DNA from: Ephemerocybe angulata
Lineage: Eukaryota > Basidiomycota > Agaricomycetes > Agaricales > Psathyrellaceae
Direction: 5' to 3'
Assembly (NCBI GenBank): GCA_013368325.1
Contig: JAACJK010000112.1
Location: 434,001-498,000 of the forward strand
Length of the DNA stretch: 64,000 nt
In this document: one piece after another, positions 46,330-57,443 of the stretch
Position numbering within the stretch: position 1 is the first letter of the stretch
How the letters are laid out: the number at the start of each line of letters is the position of its first letter
Translations under genes and position numbers: made by a program
Notes under the pieces: model-generated
Databases searched by the model: none
The model's input: the letters and a program-made list of their open reading frames with translations, nothing else
What the model was told of the DNA's origin: nothing

Positions 46330-48288
46330 TCACTGGGGCTTATATCCAGCAAAGTACGGGTGAACAAGTGCGCGCTTGGCTGAAATGGAACAGGAGATCA
46401 GCTTTCTCCACAAAGATAGAATGGCATAGTAGGAAGACTTACCAGAAATACGCTTCGCAGAATCATAGGTCAAAGTCGCCTTGAGCAAGTCAAGCCCTCC
46501 ATCGTCGAGTGCAGGAACGATCTTCGCAATGTCCTGCTTGCTCCACTGCGGGAACGTAGGCTTATAATCCGGCATAGAGCTCACACCGGGCCAGGTATCA
46601 TCATTGGGCGTTCCCATAATCCTGCACATACGACCACATCCGTCAGAACGTCGAACGAGCAGGGTCAAGCATAAAACTTACCTGAAGATCTTGAAGATCT
46701 GGTCAATCTCTGAATCTCCCGGGAACAAAGGCGCGCCCTGCATCGCCATCTCCGCAAAGATGCAGCCCACAGACCACATATCGATCGCGGTCGAGTAATG
46801 CCGCGAGCCAAGCAAGACTTCGGGCGCGCGGTACCACAAGGTCACAACCTGTTCGAATCACAACGAGCATTAGCACCCTTCTTCATCGAGGACGTGTAGC
46901 AACCGACAAGCAGTTGCATCGAGGGAAAGAGTTGCAGGGAAAACTCACTTCGTGGGTATAAGTTCTCATCGGAATACCGAAAGCCCTGGCGAGACCAAAG
47001 TCGGCCAGCTTGAGGTTGTCGTACTCGTCGATCAGTAAGTTCTGCGGCTTCAGGTCTCGATGGAGGATTCGGTGAGCATGGCAGTAAAGAAGACCAGAGA
47101 CGAGCTGATGCGTGAATTTCTGCAACAAACACACCCAGTTAGCACCGCACCAGACACGCGTCGCGAAAAGATAGGGGCAGGTAACGTGATGTAATGAGCG
47201 CGACGTGAGGCGGCACGTGCAATTATGTCATAACAGAACCGCGTTCGAACCAATTTAGAGGAATTTAACGTTCGTTTACACATCGCCCACACCCGCTCTG
47301 TGCACGGGCGCCAACGCCGCTCGACAGGAGACGAGTAGATACACGAGCCTGTGCCCCCAAAACGCGTGGTTAGGCACGCCCTGATGTGCATTGCACCAGC
47401 CAGGCCATTAGCGCCGGCGCACATGCACATCATGATCGGAAGGAAGGGAGAGGAGTCGCCCAAAACGTAAAGCAGACTAAGGCACAGACAGAGAAGAAAG
47501 GAAGACAGGAAACGAGGAGGCAGAGGGCGCCTGCTCACCTTCACGATGGAGGGCGTGATGGGGGTCCTGTTCTGGTTCCCAGTTTCGATGTACCGCTTGA
47601 GATCGCCTTCGAGGAACTCAAAGACGAGGTAGAGCTTCTGGTCGGCATGCACGATGTCAAGGAGTCTAAAAGAGATAAATGAGTCAATACTAGAAGATGC
47701 GACCTGTGGCAAATGAAAAGGAAGCCAGGGAAGCGAATAGAGAAGACAACTTTAGGTTGCCTGTATAGAAAGATTTGCGAAGTGCACGACAAGGTAAAGG
47801 AGACTCACTGGACGATGTTCCTATCCTTCAGCTCCTTGAGCAGACTGATCTCCCGAATAGCAGTGCTGGGCACGCCCTCGTCCTCGGCTTCCAAACGAAT
47901 CTTTTTCAAAGCCACGATGGCATTGGTCGTCGTGTCCCTGGCCTTATACACGACACCGTAAGTTCCTATAGAGAACAGCATTAGGAGTAAGATCCATTAG
48001 TATCATGCGTCAATGTCCCCGAGAGGACATATGTACCCTCGCCTACAAAACTCAAGTCAGCCAATGTGTTCAACAATGCGTTGGCTACAACAGCCCAGCG
48101 ACGTCATGCACATACCAACTTTCTCGATTTTCGCATATCTGCAGATCGATAAGTCAAGGATAGATCCAAGACATGCATCCAAGTTGAATTGAAAGACGGT
48201 GAAACGTAAATGCAGTTGAGGAGCAAAGCCGTCAGCGAACCCCGCCGCCCAAACAGCATTTTCTGGGAGAGCGTGCTCACTTTTCCAT
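46330..48288 (-). CDS. CDK1: CDK1 / Cdc28 cyclin-dependent kinase
   Basis: The master cell-cycle Ser/Thr kinase. It begins with tiny exons: ATGGAAAA, then YAKIEKVG, then [12 protein letters not shown], giving the canonical [20 protein letters not shown] start. The exact PSTAIRE helix ([20 protein letters not shown]) lies near 47860-47895. The remaining landmarks are [54 protein letters not shown] and the substrate region [10 protein letters not shown]. The C-terminus is [10 protein letters not shown] with TGA at 46330. The inhibitory Thr/Tyr (GTYG) and the activating T-loop Thr are present. Introns are short except the one at 47120-47538 (419 nt), which joins SIVK to KFTHQL. Length and motifs agree with a functional enzyme. 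Confidence 0.95.
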
Positions 48289-48844
48289 TGTGGGTGTCCG
48301 GTGGTGTTCGTTGGTAAGGTAGTGAAAGGCCTAGTTCTTCTTTCGATAGATATCGATTATTGTCGAGACCTTGTGTGCGAGGATGCTGGAAAGTCCTCGG
48401 TCGATGTCAGACGGTGACGAGGGTGCGTTCTTGAGCACGTTTGGTTGACTGGTCCTTGCTGAGCTCGTTGGCAATGAGCGTCCCAGAATCTTGAGGACTT
48501 GCTGGGCGATGTGTCTTGAGGAAAAGAGAAGGGTGGGTGGTGAGAGACAGAAAGAAAGAGGAGACCCAGCGGCAAAGAGCGAGAAGGTTATAACGGAAGA
48601 GAAACGACTTTTGCAGGCAGGTTGCAGGCATAATCAGGCACAGCCACCGCGGCCTTCCTATCCTCCCGGCTTCAGCGCTCAAGTGGCATGGCAGAATGGA
48701 ACCTCCACCCATGAAACAGCAAGAATGGTTACTGTTCACAACTGAGAACACATTCACGGCCAAACTTTCAGGAAACGATAGCAACCGTCGACACATCTTC
48801 TCATACTCTCGGACAGAATACACAACGATGAACTAGATAATTAT
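48289..48844. other. Intergenic region: CDK1 promoter and GPN1 3' flank
   Basis: About 555 bases. The CDK1 promoter must lie in its left part. A purine-rich stretch (GAGAGACAGAAAGAAAGAGGAG) lies near 48540-48562. No gene was seen. Confidence 0.5.
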
Positions 48845-50311
48845 CTACCCAGGCCTCGGCCAGTTCATCTGCTCGTCTTCGTGGCGCTTCACCTTTGTTA
48901 TATCTACATACTGCCCGGGCCATGGTTCTGAGCCTGACACACGTTGTTATCAGATACAAAAGTGGTGGAGACTGTAAGGCGATTGCACTCACTTCGGTCA
49001 ATGATATTGATATCAGTATCGTCATCGTCGTCGTCGTTCTCTTCTTCGGGATCCCACCTATCCCGGGCGGCAAATTCTGGATTCTGGCGGTCAATGGCCA
49101 GGTCTTTCAGCATTCGGTTCATAGAATCTTCCTTCGCAGCTTTCAAGGAGGCCTCCTTAGCTTTGCGTGCTTTCTCCAGCTCGGGTAGATAGTCCCTGTT
49201 AAAGGTGAACCCCAGAACACACAGAGGACTCAGACACGTACTTTTCATACTCGCCTCTCGAGTCCTCAACAGCATCGAAAAACTCCTTCAGGCCTTGTCC
49301 AGTCACACTTGACACACCTACGGCCTTAACGGAGACGGTGTCAGTTCACAACGGCGAATTGCAATTTCGTTGTCGCGCACCTTCAGGTTCTTGTAAAACT
49401 CATCCAAGACCAAGCTCATACTGTTCATGAGACTGTTCATGTACGTCGGCTCGCCCTCCGCGTCCCTTGTTCCTCCATGCGTAGCCAGCGCCTCCTGGAA
49501 CGCCTCAAAGTCCGTCATCCACTCAAGAGCAAAGTCGTGCGGCTGCACATCGATCTTGTTGAACACGAGGATAAAGGGCAGTTTTGTCTTGTACAAGATA
49601 CTGGGGATACATAGATGCTGTCAGAGCCCGAAAACCCCGGGGACGTTACTACACCACTCACCTGCAGGCATACAGCATGTTGGACATAAACGTCGCAGGG
49701 GCCGTCGTCCTCGGTGTGTCGATGACATACGCCACCACGGCAGGCATAGAGGACGCGATGGCGTCCGTGATAATGGACCCAGACGCCGACCAGGTAAAGA
49801 TCTCAATTTGCCCTGGGGTGTCCAAAATAACATGACTTCTCCATGTCAGCACGAGCGATCCGAGTTGAGGTGAGATGAAAAGCACGACTCACTCGACCTC
49901 GTCCGATCTTTTCTCGACCAAGTCCAGCACCTGATCAAATTTTGTCGTGAACAGATTCAAGGCCGTCAAAATGCCTCCATTGGGGCCCAAATTATACCTG
50001 CGTGCCGACTGTAAGACACTGCGATCTTACGAGAGAGAATGGGCGAGGGAGGAGCTCACGAACTGTTTCATAACTTCCTGATAGTTAATCGTGTCCCTAA
50101 TATCGATGTTCGCCTCGTAGGGCACATGGGTCACGGCGGGGTCGAGGTTCAGAATGTACGGCGGCCTGAGCTCGTCGCGCGAATTCAAATACGAATTAAT
50201 CCGCTGCACAAAGGTCGACTTTCCGGCCCCCGCCATGCCGATGACGATGACCGCCACCGGCTTTTTCTCCAGCGTCTGCGAGGTCGAGGGTTCGCCGTCT
50301 GTAGAGGCCAT
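48845..50311 (-). CDS. GPN1: GPN1 / Npa3 GPN-loop GTPase
   Basis: Cytoplasmic GTPase needed for assembly and nuclear import of RNA polymerase II. The start is [20 protein letters not shown] at 50311. The P-loop is [19 protein letters not shown]; the next exon gives [20 protein letters not shown], then [16 protein letters not shown] with the GPN loop, [19 protein letters not shown] (G3), [37 protein letters not shown] (G4 NKID), and the C-terminal helix [20 protein letters not shown]. An acidic stretch ([12 protein letters not shown]) and [20 protein letters not shown] follow, to the TAG at 48845. Exon count is about eight. Order and length agree with Npa3/XAB1. Confidence 0.92.
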
Positions 50312-50481
50312 GGTGGTCGGGAAGAAGGAGTTCAAAGCGCGATCCAATTGCAAGCGCCAGTGATCGTGACAAAGATTACATATGAGTGTGGGAAAGTTGC
50401 AGTCGTAATTAGTAGGTCGCGTCTCCCGTGCTTTGTTCGACAAAAACCTTTCTTTCCTTTGTACCATCACCATCTCCAGCC

Positions 50482-51448
50482 ATGGCTATGGAGCGAATGT
50501 ACATCCTTTCGTTTCTTGCTCGCTGAACCATACTGACTCTATGCTCTAGGCGCCAGAGGTTCTCTCAGGACCCATCATACTTCTTCGATGAGACGAAGAT
50601 GAACCTGACCGCCAGCGAGTCAAACCCCAGCGGACGCGCAGGCCATATCCCAGGACATCCTCCAGGAAGCTGGTATGTGAACAGGTCCGTCACAAACTAC
50701 ATAAACGCGTCCACGGAATGGAACTAACCTAGATCCCACGTCACAGAGCAGAGTGCTCGAAAGCCCGCGTCCACGGTAAGACCGTAGCGGGGATCCACGG
50801 TTCCAAAGACAATGGAGCCTACTCGATATGTATCTCAGGAGGATACGAGGACGACTATGACCGGGGTGACTTTATGTACGTCCCAACTCCCTTTCCCTCA
50901 ACCCCTCTTTCGCCCAACGCACCCATCCGCCTTCAATGATATCGGACCCCATCATTTCTTGACCCAGCGCCAATCAGCCAGAAACTAACGTTAATACAGC
51001 GTCTACACCGGAACAGGTGGGCAATTCGACACCTCCTTCGGTGGAGGTCGGGCCCAAAGGGAGGACCAGAGCTTCACTCACCCGGACAACGCCGCGTTGG
51101 CGAAGAACGTAGAAACTGGACGACCCGTCCGAGTCATTCGAGGGCCGGTACCCAAGGGCCATGAGGCGAGGGTGTACGCTCCATCATCCGGGTGAGTTCG
51201 GAGTTTCAGCATGCTGTGTTAAGGTGGTATCCTCATGCGTGTTGCCTTGCTAGGTACCGGTATGACGGCCTGTATAAGGTCACCAAGGCCTACCTTGCCA
51301 AGGGCAGGAGTGGGTTCCAGATCTGTCGATACGAGCTCGAGGTGGGTACTCCAATCCCAAACATTTCACAGCATTTCTAAGTAACGATCCTGTGCAGCGC
51401 CTTCCAAATCAGGTTCCGTTGAAGGAAATAATCCGTAACTCGCCCTGA
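50482..51448 (+). CDS. SRA (SET- and RING-associated, YDG) domain protein
   Basis: Six exons (50482-50498, 50550-50684, 50747-50875, 51000-51191, 51254-51341, 51398-51448) close in frame, giving 203 residues. The protein is a lone SRA/YDG domain with no RING, PHD, TTD or SET part: [100 protein letters not shown], and the signature [20 protein letters not shown]. In animals and plants this fold flips out 5-methylcytosine in hemimethylated DNA (UHRF1, SUVH). Stand-alone SRA proteins are found in fungi and fit a role as 5mC reader. The gene starts 171 bases from divergent GPN1. Confidence 0.9.
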
Positions 51449-52142
51449 GATTCAGAGCCCTCGCCTCACCTCAGCCGTGTCTGAGATCTTCTTATCTATT
51501 ATCGATTCTTATTATATTGTACTTTTATTGGCCTCACTGCTTATACCTGTCTGTTGCATTGCTTTTCCATCCTGCGCCTGATACTTCCTTCCCCCTTCCC
51601 TTTACTTTCCGCGCATTCCCGTCTTTCCTCCCCATGTTGCTATCCACTGTACATAACTGTGTGTATTCACACATCCCGCCTCTCTCTTCATCGATAAATG
51701 CATAAGATTTGATACCCCTTTCACGGTTTCTCGGTTTGGCAGAGGACGTTCAAGTTGACGGTTGGCTTTTCTCATGGCCAGGTAGTGGCTGCTTCTGTTC
51801 ATGGCGAATATCCTCCTCGACTTCAGCTGGGGTGCGTGAGGGAAAAGAGAGGCGAACGAAGCCTTGCCAATAGTACAGATTCGCTCAGGATCGGCTGTAC
51901 GACTTCCCCTGATGTCTGTCTTGTGGAATCAGAGAACCGAGAGTACAGGATCGATTATACAAGTGGTAGTTACAAGCCACATCTCCTGGAGTCCTCCCTT
52001 CACCCTCAAAGGCCAATCCTCGCTGCTTTACACCAAAGTACGCTCAACTTGGCGATTGAGATAGTGCGCCAATAAATCTACTAGAGTTTTGTATGCCTTG
52101 AGATGCATATGTGAGAGGAGATCATCGATCATCCGCTGGATG
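51449..52142. other. Intergenic region downstream of the SRA gene
   Basis: About 690 bases. The first ~250 are T-rich, as expected of a 3' untranslated region. Nothing else was recognised before the dead NACHT gene. Confidence 0.5.
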
Positions 52143-53656
52143 TTAAGTTACGTATGTACATGCACCAGATCCCAGAGTTCTATATTTTTGTTTTGCGCTG
52201 TGGAAATGTTGAGGCATTAATGACAAGAGGGACCAAACTAGAGACGTCGATAATTTGGCTCCATTGAATGCGAAGTGATCACAACCGGCGACGAAAGATG
52301 GTTGGCGAACGAAAACATTCTTGACGCATATCCCAACGAGGTCCAAACAGTACTTGGAGAAGGCTGGGAGGGGTGGTGTGATCTCCCCCCAGATTGCCTG
52401 GAGCTCGTCTCCGTCGTGAAAGCGTCGGGGCCGAAGAATGCTAATAGCCTTTATGACGGCCCGCGAAAATACTGGTGGGACATTCTCCTGAAGAATATCG
52501 ACCAGGGCGTTACACTGAACCTCTGGGTCCATCATGTAGATACCTTTTGGAAATATTGCTTCCGGCGGGGGTAACAGCTCTGGATTCATGAGGGTGTAAA
52601 TTGCGAACACAAGTTCGAAGTACGGCGAGTGAGCCACTCGGAGGTGGGTGATCAAGGAGTCCGTCTCGCGTCTGCGAGCGTCACCTCCCTGTAATTCGAC
52701 GATTTGGCAGAAAACCAGCCAATGACACTCCCAATGCTTTTCGGCGTATTCTTGTACAGGTTGGAAAGCAAGGATGCTGATACTGTCTTGATTGTCTGAC
52801 CCGAGGATGCGCATACAAAAGTACGCCCGGACTGATCCTGGTTGCTCAGGAAGTCATGCAGGCCCCAGGGAACTGCGACAGATAGTAACCGGCGTGGTGT
52901 CGTCTCCGGGTACGTGAAGTATAGCATGGAGTTTCACGAGAACCTCGACTATCTCGAATGTTCGTATGCCAAGAAGGGCCGAAAGCGCCTGGATAGAGAG
53001 CGGTTTCTGAAGCAAAGCGATGGCCCAGATGATATCCAAAAAGTGTGGCAGGTGTTCAGCGCAGGATAGGGTCTGTCCATATAAACCATCTAACCCGGGG
53101 TCGATGTTGAGGGCGAGAGGAAGACGGTCCATCGGGGTCAGGCCGTCCTCGGAAGGTTCGAGGCTGAACTTGGCCAGTGTCGACATGAAGATGAAAGAGC
53201 ACCCGGTGTGTAAAATCAATTTTTCCAATTCGGATGGTGTCGGCCATTCTCCATAGCATTGGATAGTGCGATTGTGCTTCGTAGCTCGAATAGGGCACGG
53301 AAGGCGGTCGTAATGTCATCGAGGGTTGTATGATCAACGAGGTTGACAAGCTCAACCTGGCTGGTGATAAGGATGCGAAGGGGAATCCAGGGGTTTCCCT
53401 TGAAGAAATCGAGCATCTGATCTATAAACGAAGTGATTTCGTCTTTGTCTTCGCATTCGTCCAGCCCGTCGATGACGATAACGTACGGTCCGCGCAAGAT
53501 ACTCTTCGCTGATACTATTGGATCGTAAACGAGGTGCTGGAACTGCGCGGTTAACGACGTGCGGGGTTAGAGGAGACCGGCAAGTGTCTTGACGTTGGTT
53601 TCAATGAACTGTGCGGTAGATGGGATGGAACCTGCGAGTTGATTGGCAACGGTGGC
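52143..53656 (-). pseudogene. 3' part of a split NACHT gene (type 1), frameshifted
   Basis: This stretch is clearly homologous to the C-terminal two-thirds of the NACHT gene at 11.1-13.8 kb. Recognisable pieces in different frames are ATVANQLAG, QFQHLVYDP, VIVIDGLDECEDKDE (Walker B), LTPMDRLPLALNIDPGLDGL, GQTLSCAEHLPHF, and PYFELVFAIYTLMNPELLPP. The reading frame is broken at several places: a stop at 53567-53569, an internal deletion between QFQHLVYDP and RGPY, and frameshifts near 53220-53270, 52860 and 52800. It ends near 52143. It cannot make a working protein, and its N-terminal half lies 3 kb away at 56.7-57.2 kb. Confidence 0.85.
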
Positions 53657-53663
53657 TGTTCAG

Positions 53664-53851
53664 AAACTTCGGAATGCCGCTGGCCCTATTTTTGAAAGTG
53701 ACATTAAGGTCAGTCAGAACTCTCTGAAGTATTAGGGAAAGGTAGCTGAACCTTTTAAAGCAACTCCAGGATGACATTGTCGCGTTGAAGGCTGGCTGCA
53801 GGGAGCTGGAAGACGCTTTTGCGGTCTATGCAGTTATCTTGACATAGTGAA
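53664..53851 (+). pseudogene. Gene fragment with coiled-coil-like end, at the left edge of the insertion
   Basis: Reading on the plus strand across a consensus intron (GTCAGTCAG .. TTTTAAAG, about 52 nt) gives NAAGPIFESDIK then QLQDDIVALKAGCRELEDAF before a TAG. The second part is amphipathic and resembles helical segments common in mushroom signalling proteins. No start or upstream domain is present, so it is a fragment. Confidence 0.35.
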
Positions 53852-55110
53852 AGTCTTTATGTAGGATCGATATTCCGAACATGTATCATCTGGGTGTAAC
53901 CGATGAGCGTTGAGCGCGAATTCCAAACACATACATGGGGACTCCCCACCATGGATATACTGGAGAGCATGAAACCCGATGAATTGTCTCGCGCTGCGAA
54001 TCACAATGCAGGTGAGTAGGGAAGTGTCGTTGCCGCAGGATTCGACGCTGCCCCTCCAAGCCTATCAACACCTGCGTGTTGCTCAGTAGCTCGTCAACGC
54101 GGGGTGAAGCTTCATCGTGCCCATTTCCATGGATTCCGCCTCGCTGGCATTCCTTCCATCATCTACCAGTGACACGGCCGGGGCTGTCCGCGGACGCGTT
54201 TCGCATTGATTCCTCCCAACGGCTCATCCCCCAATGCGCGATAAGCGACGTTGCGAGGAAGTATGTGTTGTGATGCGGACGGCGTTCCTCATCGGGCGGG
54301 AGAATAGATCACGTTTGGAGGGGAACGTTGGATTATAGGGCAAGACGTGCTGAGCTTGTGAAGACCAACAGGGTGAGGTGGTTAGGGAGGGTGAGTAACG
54401 CGTGCTGGGAACGGGGTGGATGACTATGAGATTATCTAGAGCTCCTCGTCCGTGTTGGCTCGATATTCGCGATTGCTTCGTCGTGCATGGTGGTCGTTGC
54501 AGTTCAAGGTATAATTGATGCAAATCAAATGACGGTGGCTGTAATGAACGATATTGGTGAAAGAAACTCATACGTTGACCAACACCGACCGTCTACATAC
54601 ACAAGTCACACACGTCGGACGCAAAAGCACTTTGGCGCCCAACAGATAGACGAACTTAGACTGCCTGATAGTCATTCGTCTCAAGCTCAAGATCCCACAG
54701 TTGAAATGATGTATCATCGCTTTATTGAGACCTGTATGGTAGTTGACGGTTGTTTGACATATCATGGTAGAGATACAGAGGAAAAAGAAAAAGAGATGGT
54801 AAAAGAAAAATCTGTCGAAAAAGTCAGAAGCTGGGAGGACCCGGGGACAGGAATTGGGCTCACATTCTACGTAAACACGATGGCGTGACGGGGAACCGTG
54901 GATTGACTGCCTGCGGCGAGAGTTCAGTTCGAACTAGGCATGTCTGTCCAGAGGACTGCGTCAGCAATGAAAGCTGATTGCATGCTCAACTTACCTTCAG
55001 CTCAGTCGCCAACTACAGAGTTGCTAGAAAGGTCAACACCAGTGCATCCAAGGAAAGGGAAGATGAGAGCCCATACCGGGATGCCAGGGCGTGTCAGGCC
55101 GCCGAGGGCA

Positions 55111-55900
55111 TCCATGTCCTGGAGCTGAGGATGCGTGAATCCTCGTAAGGTCAGTTTGCGCTGTGGGCGGGAGATTAGCGTCGTTGAAATGAGAAATGCA
55201 GCGCGGACTCACCCCAGCCCCAGAACATGGACGTGGTGTTCCTGAACGCATTCGGATTGGCGTTCCGTTTGGCGTCGATTACGAGGTGAGTCCGAGTGTT
55301 GTCCATGTCCTGGAGCTGAGGATGCGTGAATCCTCGTAAGGTCAGTTTGCGCTGTGGGCGGGACGGGATGTTAGCGTCGTTGAAACGGGAGATGCAGCGA
55401 AGACTCACCCCAGCCCCAGAACATGGACGTGGTGTTCCTGAAAGCGTTCGGATTGGCGTTCGGATGTGTTGAAACTCGCGCTGTAGGGCGTCAGGTTAAA
55501 GGACGGGCCAGCGTCCATGTACTGGAGCTGAGGATGCGTGAATCCCCGCAGGGTCAGTTTGCGCTGTGGGGCGGGAGATTAGTGTCATTGAAAAGAGCGA
55601 TGCAGCGGCGACTCACCCCAGCCCCAGAACATGGACGCGGTGTTCCTGAAGGCGGAAAGCGTCCGGATTGGCGTTCGGTTTAGCGTCGATTACGAGGTGA
55701 GTCCGAGTGTTTGTAGGGAGTCGACGGGCCCAGCGTCCATGTACTGGAGCTGAGGATGCGTGAATCCCCGCAGGGTCAGTTTGCGCTGTGGGCGGGAAAA
55801 TCAGTCTCGTTGAAAATGAAAGATGCAGCGTCGACGTACCCCAGCCCCAGAACATGGACACAGTGCTCCTGAAAGCGGTGTTCCGATGGCGTAGTGGGTG
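55111..55900. repeat. Four tandem repeats of about 190-220 bp
   Basis: Units start at TCCATGT(C/A)CTGGAGCTGA at 55111, 55302, 55514 and 55736 (spacing 191, 212, 222). Each contains GGTCAGTTTGCGCTGTGGG and ACCCCAGCCCCAGAACATGG. On the minus strand each unit has a ~52 nt intron-like segment starting GTGAGTC and ending CCCACAG, and an exon-like segment reading LTLRGFTHPQLQ .. FRNTTSMFWGWG in one frame. Copies differ by substitutions and indels of 10-25 bp, so they are not recent. Confidence 0.85.
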
Positions 55901-56703
55901 GCCACTGGCAGGGAGCCTTCGAAGTCTGGAGGTGGCGTCAACAAGCACGGCGGGCAGAGAAAGAAATCGCGCACGAGGTAGATAAGCTTTGCCGCTAGGT
56001 GCTGCAGATGACGAGCAGCACAAGGAGGAGCAAGCCCGCCTCGAGAGAGCAAGCGAGACGCAGATGAAGATCATCTCCTATAGGCGAGAGAGGCAGCGAA
56101 GGAGGACGGTGCTGATGATGATGATGCTCCCTGAGGGAAGAAGGGAAGAGGTTGTTGAGCGAGAGAAGCCCAACCTGCCAGCCTTATATACACCTCCATA
56201 ATCCCCTTTCCCAGCCTCCCGTCAGCCTCCCAAATCGTCCGCCAGCGCGGAACGACTCACCCCGATCGATCGAGTAGCCGCAAAAATAGCTGGGCGAGAT
56301 TGTCTGTGGGCTGCGACGCAGTCGAAAGGAGGCAGGAATGGATCAGGCGTCGTCGAATGAAAGGGAGAGGAGGTGGAAGTGGATCAGGGGGGTTTTTAGA
56401 TACAGGATTCGCGGACCGTTGACATCCAGGACATCGGGGTAGAGGCAATGGGAAGGCCACCGACGGCTACCTGTGCGTGTGTTCATCCGCATTGCTATCG
56501 GAGTCACAATGTTCTCGATCTCAGTGAAGGTACTCTTTACACTAGGTGCGTCATCTAATCTGAACCTGCTCATTTGGCTGCCATGCTGAATACCCGTGTC
56601 AGTTGATATAACATAGAATTCCCAATAGCAATTTGAACTGAACTCGGCAGCAAATCTTTCAAATTGCTCGGCAAGAAGTTTCGCGGCGCTTTCCTCCTCT
56701 AAT

Positions 56704-57199
56704 TGGAAACCTCCTAGTCTTGCTCCTGTCTCCAGAACCGCGAAAGAAGAAGTAACTGGCCGCCACCGCTTCTTGCGCGCGTAGTGTTCTGCGACGTCCT
56801 GAGCGATAGCAGGCTTGCCGCAACCTACGTAGCCATACAGCCACATCACAGGCCTGTTGTTCCGACCAAGAAGACTGCTATCGGCCCAGGAAGTAACTTT
56901 CTTCAGCACGTCCTGTCTCGTCCCCGGAAGGCAGCTGGAGTCGGGCGGAGACGTCTTTCGATTACGGGTGTAGGAAGCGTCTGGGATGGGGTTGAGAATG
57001 TCAAGAAGGCCTAGACCAGAGTATTAGCACTGCACGGCTTGAAGTACGAGTCTAACATACCTAGGTTTCCGGACTTCATTACGATGGTCTGCTCGCCGAT
57101 GTTGTACTGGTTTTCTATGGAGAAATTATGGGCGCCCCGGAAGAAATCGGTCCCTTGGTTGGCTTGAGAAGGCGGAGAACTAGCCATTGGAAGGGAGGT
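56704..57199 (-). pseudogene. 5' part of the split NACHT gene (type 1)
   Basis: Exon 1 starts at the ATG at 57197-57199 (MDQETDTSLPM, with an upstream in-frame ATG at 57259) and carries FFRGAHNFSIENQYNIGEQ. After an intron the second exon has LLDILNPIPDASYTRNRKTS, TRQDVLKKVTSWADSSLLG and a Walker A that reads GYVGCGKPAIAQ: the serine that follows the lysine has become proline, which would weaken Mg-ATP binding. A one-base insertion after YARKKR shifts the frame before SYFFFRGSGDRSKTRR. Homology stops at RFP at 56704, the edge of the inserted DNA. The conservation of exon 1 suggests recent loss. Confidence 0.82.
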
Positions 57200-57443
57200 G
57201 TCAGTCTCTTGGTCCATCGGTGAGGGAATGGGTGGGGTCACTGGGGTGCAAGACGACACGAGGGTGAAGAAAGAAAGCTGTGGATTGCTTCATCAAAAAA
57301 GCGCCCTCGGTATACATTCAGCAGAATGCAATAGTACAATGTTCCTAATCAATATAACTGTCCACAATGAGGGCCCGACTTCAGGGAAGGGGATCGGGAA
57401 GACAAACCGGACAAGAGGCCATGATAGAGTGGGGAAGTGCCCT

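Larger units (their letters stand above)
53657..56703. mobile_element. About 3 kb insertion that splits the NACHT gene (origin unknown)
   Basis: The homology to the intact paralogue is continuous up to AGGTTTCC at 56704 on the 5' side and resumes at GCCACCGTTGCC near 53651-53656, so all between is extra. It contains a fragment of another gene at its left end, 1.2 kb without recognisable content, four tandem repeats at 55111-55900, and an open frame of unclear origin at 56343-56700. No transposase, reverse transcriptase, long terminal repeat or target-site duplication was found by eye. It may therefore be a decayed element or a DNA patch moved by recombination. The mobile label is provisional. 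Confidence 0.4.

Noticed and set aside
47236..47262. T-loop-like GGTTCGAAC in the CDK1 intron as tRNA gene
   Set aside because: No matching acceptor stem, D arm or anticodon arm around it.
54487..54888. 133-residue plus-strand frame within the insertion
   Set aside because: No family resemblance and no typical intron signals; composition unlike neighbouring genes.
55111..55900. CRISPR-like array
   Set aside because: Units of about 200 bp without distinct spacers in a eukaryotic genome; tandem repeats.
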